Source: an uncultured Bacteroidales bacterium (GTDB lineage Bacteria > Bacteroidota > Bacteroidia > Bacteroidales > UBA932). From it: 16,758 bases of DNA. The stretch covers positions 1 through 16,758 of the forward strand of contig UQWT01000050.1 of assembly GCA_900544815.1 (NCBI GenBank). Reading direction: 5' to 3'. The position numbers were made by a program, and so were the translations under genes. Below are positions 15,391 through 16,758 of the stretch, in pieces. Every line of letters starts with the position of its first letter. The first letter of the stretch is position 1. Below the pieces are notes generated by a model. That model was not told the origin of the DNA and did not search any database. It saw only the letters and a program-made list of their open reading frames with translations.

Positions 15391-16643
15391 ATTATTTGTC
15401 AAAGAAAATTTTTTCCGAGCGTAAATCCGGTTCTGCCCTTGCAAAGACAAGCAGGGTAATTGCAACCGTTTCGGTTGCTGTAAGTATTGCCGTAATTGTT
15501 GCTGCAATAGCTATTTCTCAGGGATTTAGAAGGGAGATAGGGGACAAGTGCGCAGGTTTTGGGGGGGATATTTGGATCTCTGCTGCCGGTACTCCGTTGT
15601 ACAATACGGATTATCCGGTATTTGTCGGGAAGCGGATTGTTAATAAAATTAAGGGGCTTGGCTTTGTGCGCTCTGTATACCCTGTTGCCTATACGCAGGG
15701 GCTTATAAAGATGCCGGATGAGGTGGAGGGGATTGTCTTTAAGGGGATAGATTCTGCATATAATTTTTCGTTTTTGGAAGGGTATATTGTTGAGGGAAAG
15801 TTACCGCTGTATGGCGGGGATGAAACGTCAAATGATGTTGTTATCTCTGCCGTGTTGTCTAAGGCGTTGGGACTGTCTGTTGGGGATAAGATTGAGACAT
15901 ATTTTGTTAGGGATGATATAAAGGTGAGGAGGTTTGTGGTGACGGCCATATATTCTACGGGGATGGATGATATGGATAGGTCGTTGGTGTATGGTGATAT
16001 ACGCCATGCAAGGAAGATTAACGGATGGGGGGCGGAGGAGGTGTCTGGTTACGAGTTGATAACGGAAAAGAGTGGAATGGGTGAAGGGGCTGTTTATAAG
16101 ATGGGTGTTGAGGATTGTATCTTTTTGGAGAATGGGGATGTTCCGGAGGAGGAGCTGTCTGATTCTATAATTGTTAATACTTCTGAGGAGCTTTTTTACA
16201 ATTTGTACGACTGGTTGAATTTGATTGACCTTAATGTGCTTATTATTCTGATTCTTATGATTGCGGTGTCCGGGTTTAATATGGTGAGCGGGGTGCTTAT
16301 ACTTATTTTTGAGCGTATGTCTCATATTGGGTTGCTTAAGGCTTTGGGAATGAGAAACGGGTCAATTGTGAAAATCTTTATGTTTAGCGCTGCGCGGATT
16401 ATTCTTGCCGGCCTGCTTGTTGGAAATGTGGTTGCTCTTCTTTTTTGTGCGGTACAGAAATTTTACAGGATTATTCCGCTGGATTCGTCAAACTATTTTG
16501 TAAGCAGTGTGCCTATATCTTTTGCATGGGGGTGGATTATTGGGGTAAATCTTATTCTGTTGGTTGCCATAATGATAATTCTTTTTATGCCGCTGCATTT
16601 CATTCAGAAGGTGTCGCCTGCAAAGACTTTGGTGTCTAAGTAG
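15378..16643 (+). CDS. ABC transporter permease, LolC/LolE (FtsX-like) family
   Basis: Inner-membrane permease of the kind that extracts lipoproteins or drives other envelope work with a separate ATPase. The 421-residue product has one N-terminal membrane segment (about 27-46), a large periplasmic MacB/Lol-type domain (about 50-280), and three C-terminal segments (about 285-307, 333-357, 386-409). ERMSHIGLLKALGMRNGSIVKIF after TM2 is the typical FtsX coupling region. Lipoprotein release is inferred from the family only, since the ATPase partner is not in the window. The ATG at 15378 lies within the promoter of the divergent tRNA. Its TAG stop forms part of the hexamer repeat locus D. The codon choice is G-rich compared with neighbours such as the TPR operon. 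Confidence 0.88.
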   Translation: MNLQYYLSKKIFSERKSGSALAKTSRVIATVSVAVSIAVIVAAIAISQGFRREIGDKCAGFGGDIWISAAGTPLYNTDYPVFVGKRIVNKIKGLGFVRSVYPVAYTQGLIKMPDEVEGIVFKGIDSAYNFSFLEGYIVEGKLPLYGGDETSNDVVISAVLSKALGLSVGDKIETYFVRDDIKVRRFVVTAIYSTGMDDMDRSLVYGDIRHARKINGWGAEEVSGYELITEKSGMGEGAVYKMGVEDCIFLENGDVPEEELSDSIIVNTSEELFYNLYDWLNLIDLNVLIILILMIAVSGFNMVSGVLILIFERMSHIGLLKALGMRNGSIVKIFMFSAARIILAGLLVGNVVALLFCAVQKFYRIIPLDSSNYFVSSVPISFAWGWIIGVNLILLVAIMIILFMPLHFIQKVSPAKTLVSK

Positions 16644-16706
16644 CTTTGGCTCTATCTAATTTAATTTTGAAGGCCAACGCCAAAGCTAACACTAACGCCA
16701 AAGCTA
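16641..16706. repeat. Hexamer-type inverted repeat, locus D (after ABC permease)
   Basis: TAGCTTTGGC (16641-16650) begins at the permease stop codon. Its exact reverse complement GCCAAAGCTA occurs twice downstream, at 16679-16688 and 16697-16706, inside an array of complementary units starting at 16672. Either copy could form a 10-bp stem with the first arm, giving two alternative hairpins. TTTT follows the last copy, so it may act as a terminator for the permease gene. Confidence 0.75.
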
Positions 16707-16758
16707 TTTTAACTCATAATTAGAAACAGTTTTTCTCTCCGTGCCAATCAACTGCTTA

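Noticed and set aside
15828..16325. 165-codon minus-strand frame antisense to the ABC permease
   Set aside because: It has a His/Asn/Ile-rich composition typical of reading a G-rich gene backwards and no recognisable domain.

Overview
The window looks like chromosomal DNA of a Bacteroidota (Bacteroidales-type) bacterium. The evidence is a DUF4293 membrane protein, a patatin/beta-barrel fusion of the kind common in this phylum, start codons preceded by A/T-rich stretches without Shine-Dalgarno sequences, and several exact matches to the Bacteroidota -7 promoter element TAnnTTTG upstream of genes. I cannot name the genus. No phage, transposase, CRISPR or integrase gene is visible. Most genes are housekeeping or envelope genes.

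Layout. (1) Positions 1-5673, minus strand: metG, dnaG and recA, each with its own intergenic space. (2) 5674-6193: a 520-base divergent intergenic region between recA and rlmN, rich in repeats. (3) 6194-10614, plus strand: rlmN, a secreted patatin-like phospholipase fused to an outer-membrane barrel, and a membrane-anchored SIMPL-domain protein. (4) 10621-10657: a bidirectional terminator between convergent genes. (5) 10678-14120, minus strand: a tight three-gene operon, DUF4293 protein, secreted TPR protein and secreted M28-family peptidase homologue. (6) 14253-15200, plus strand: a possible 21-residue hydrophobic leader or microprotein directly before a nucleoside phosphorylase. (7) 15261-15336, minus strand: tRNA-Gly(CCC) with its own promoter and terminator. 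(8) 15378-16643, plus strand: a LolC/E-type ABC permease.

The most unusual content is non-coding. Four intergenic spots carry inverted arrays built from a six-base unit (GCKTTR on one side, its complement YAAMGC on the other): 4528-4597, 5784-6042, 7402-7471 and 16641-16706. The second contains a 12-copy ACKCCA tandem array. A separate 124-base nested inverted repeat (7213-7336) swallows the last codons and stop of rlmN and looks like a dispersed repeat element or a very large terminator. Among the proteins, the M28 homologue has Lys where the catalytic Glu is expected and seems to lack the usual C-terminal zinc-binding His, so it may not be a normal peptidase.
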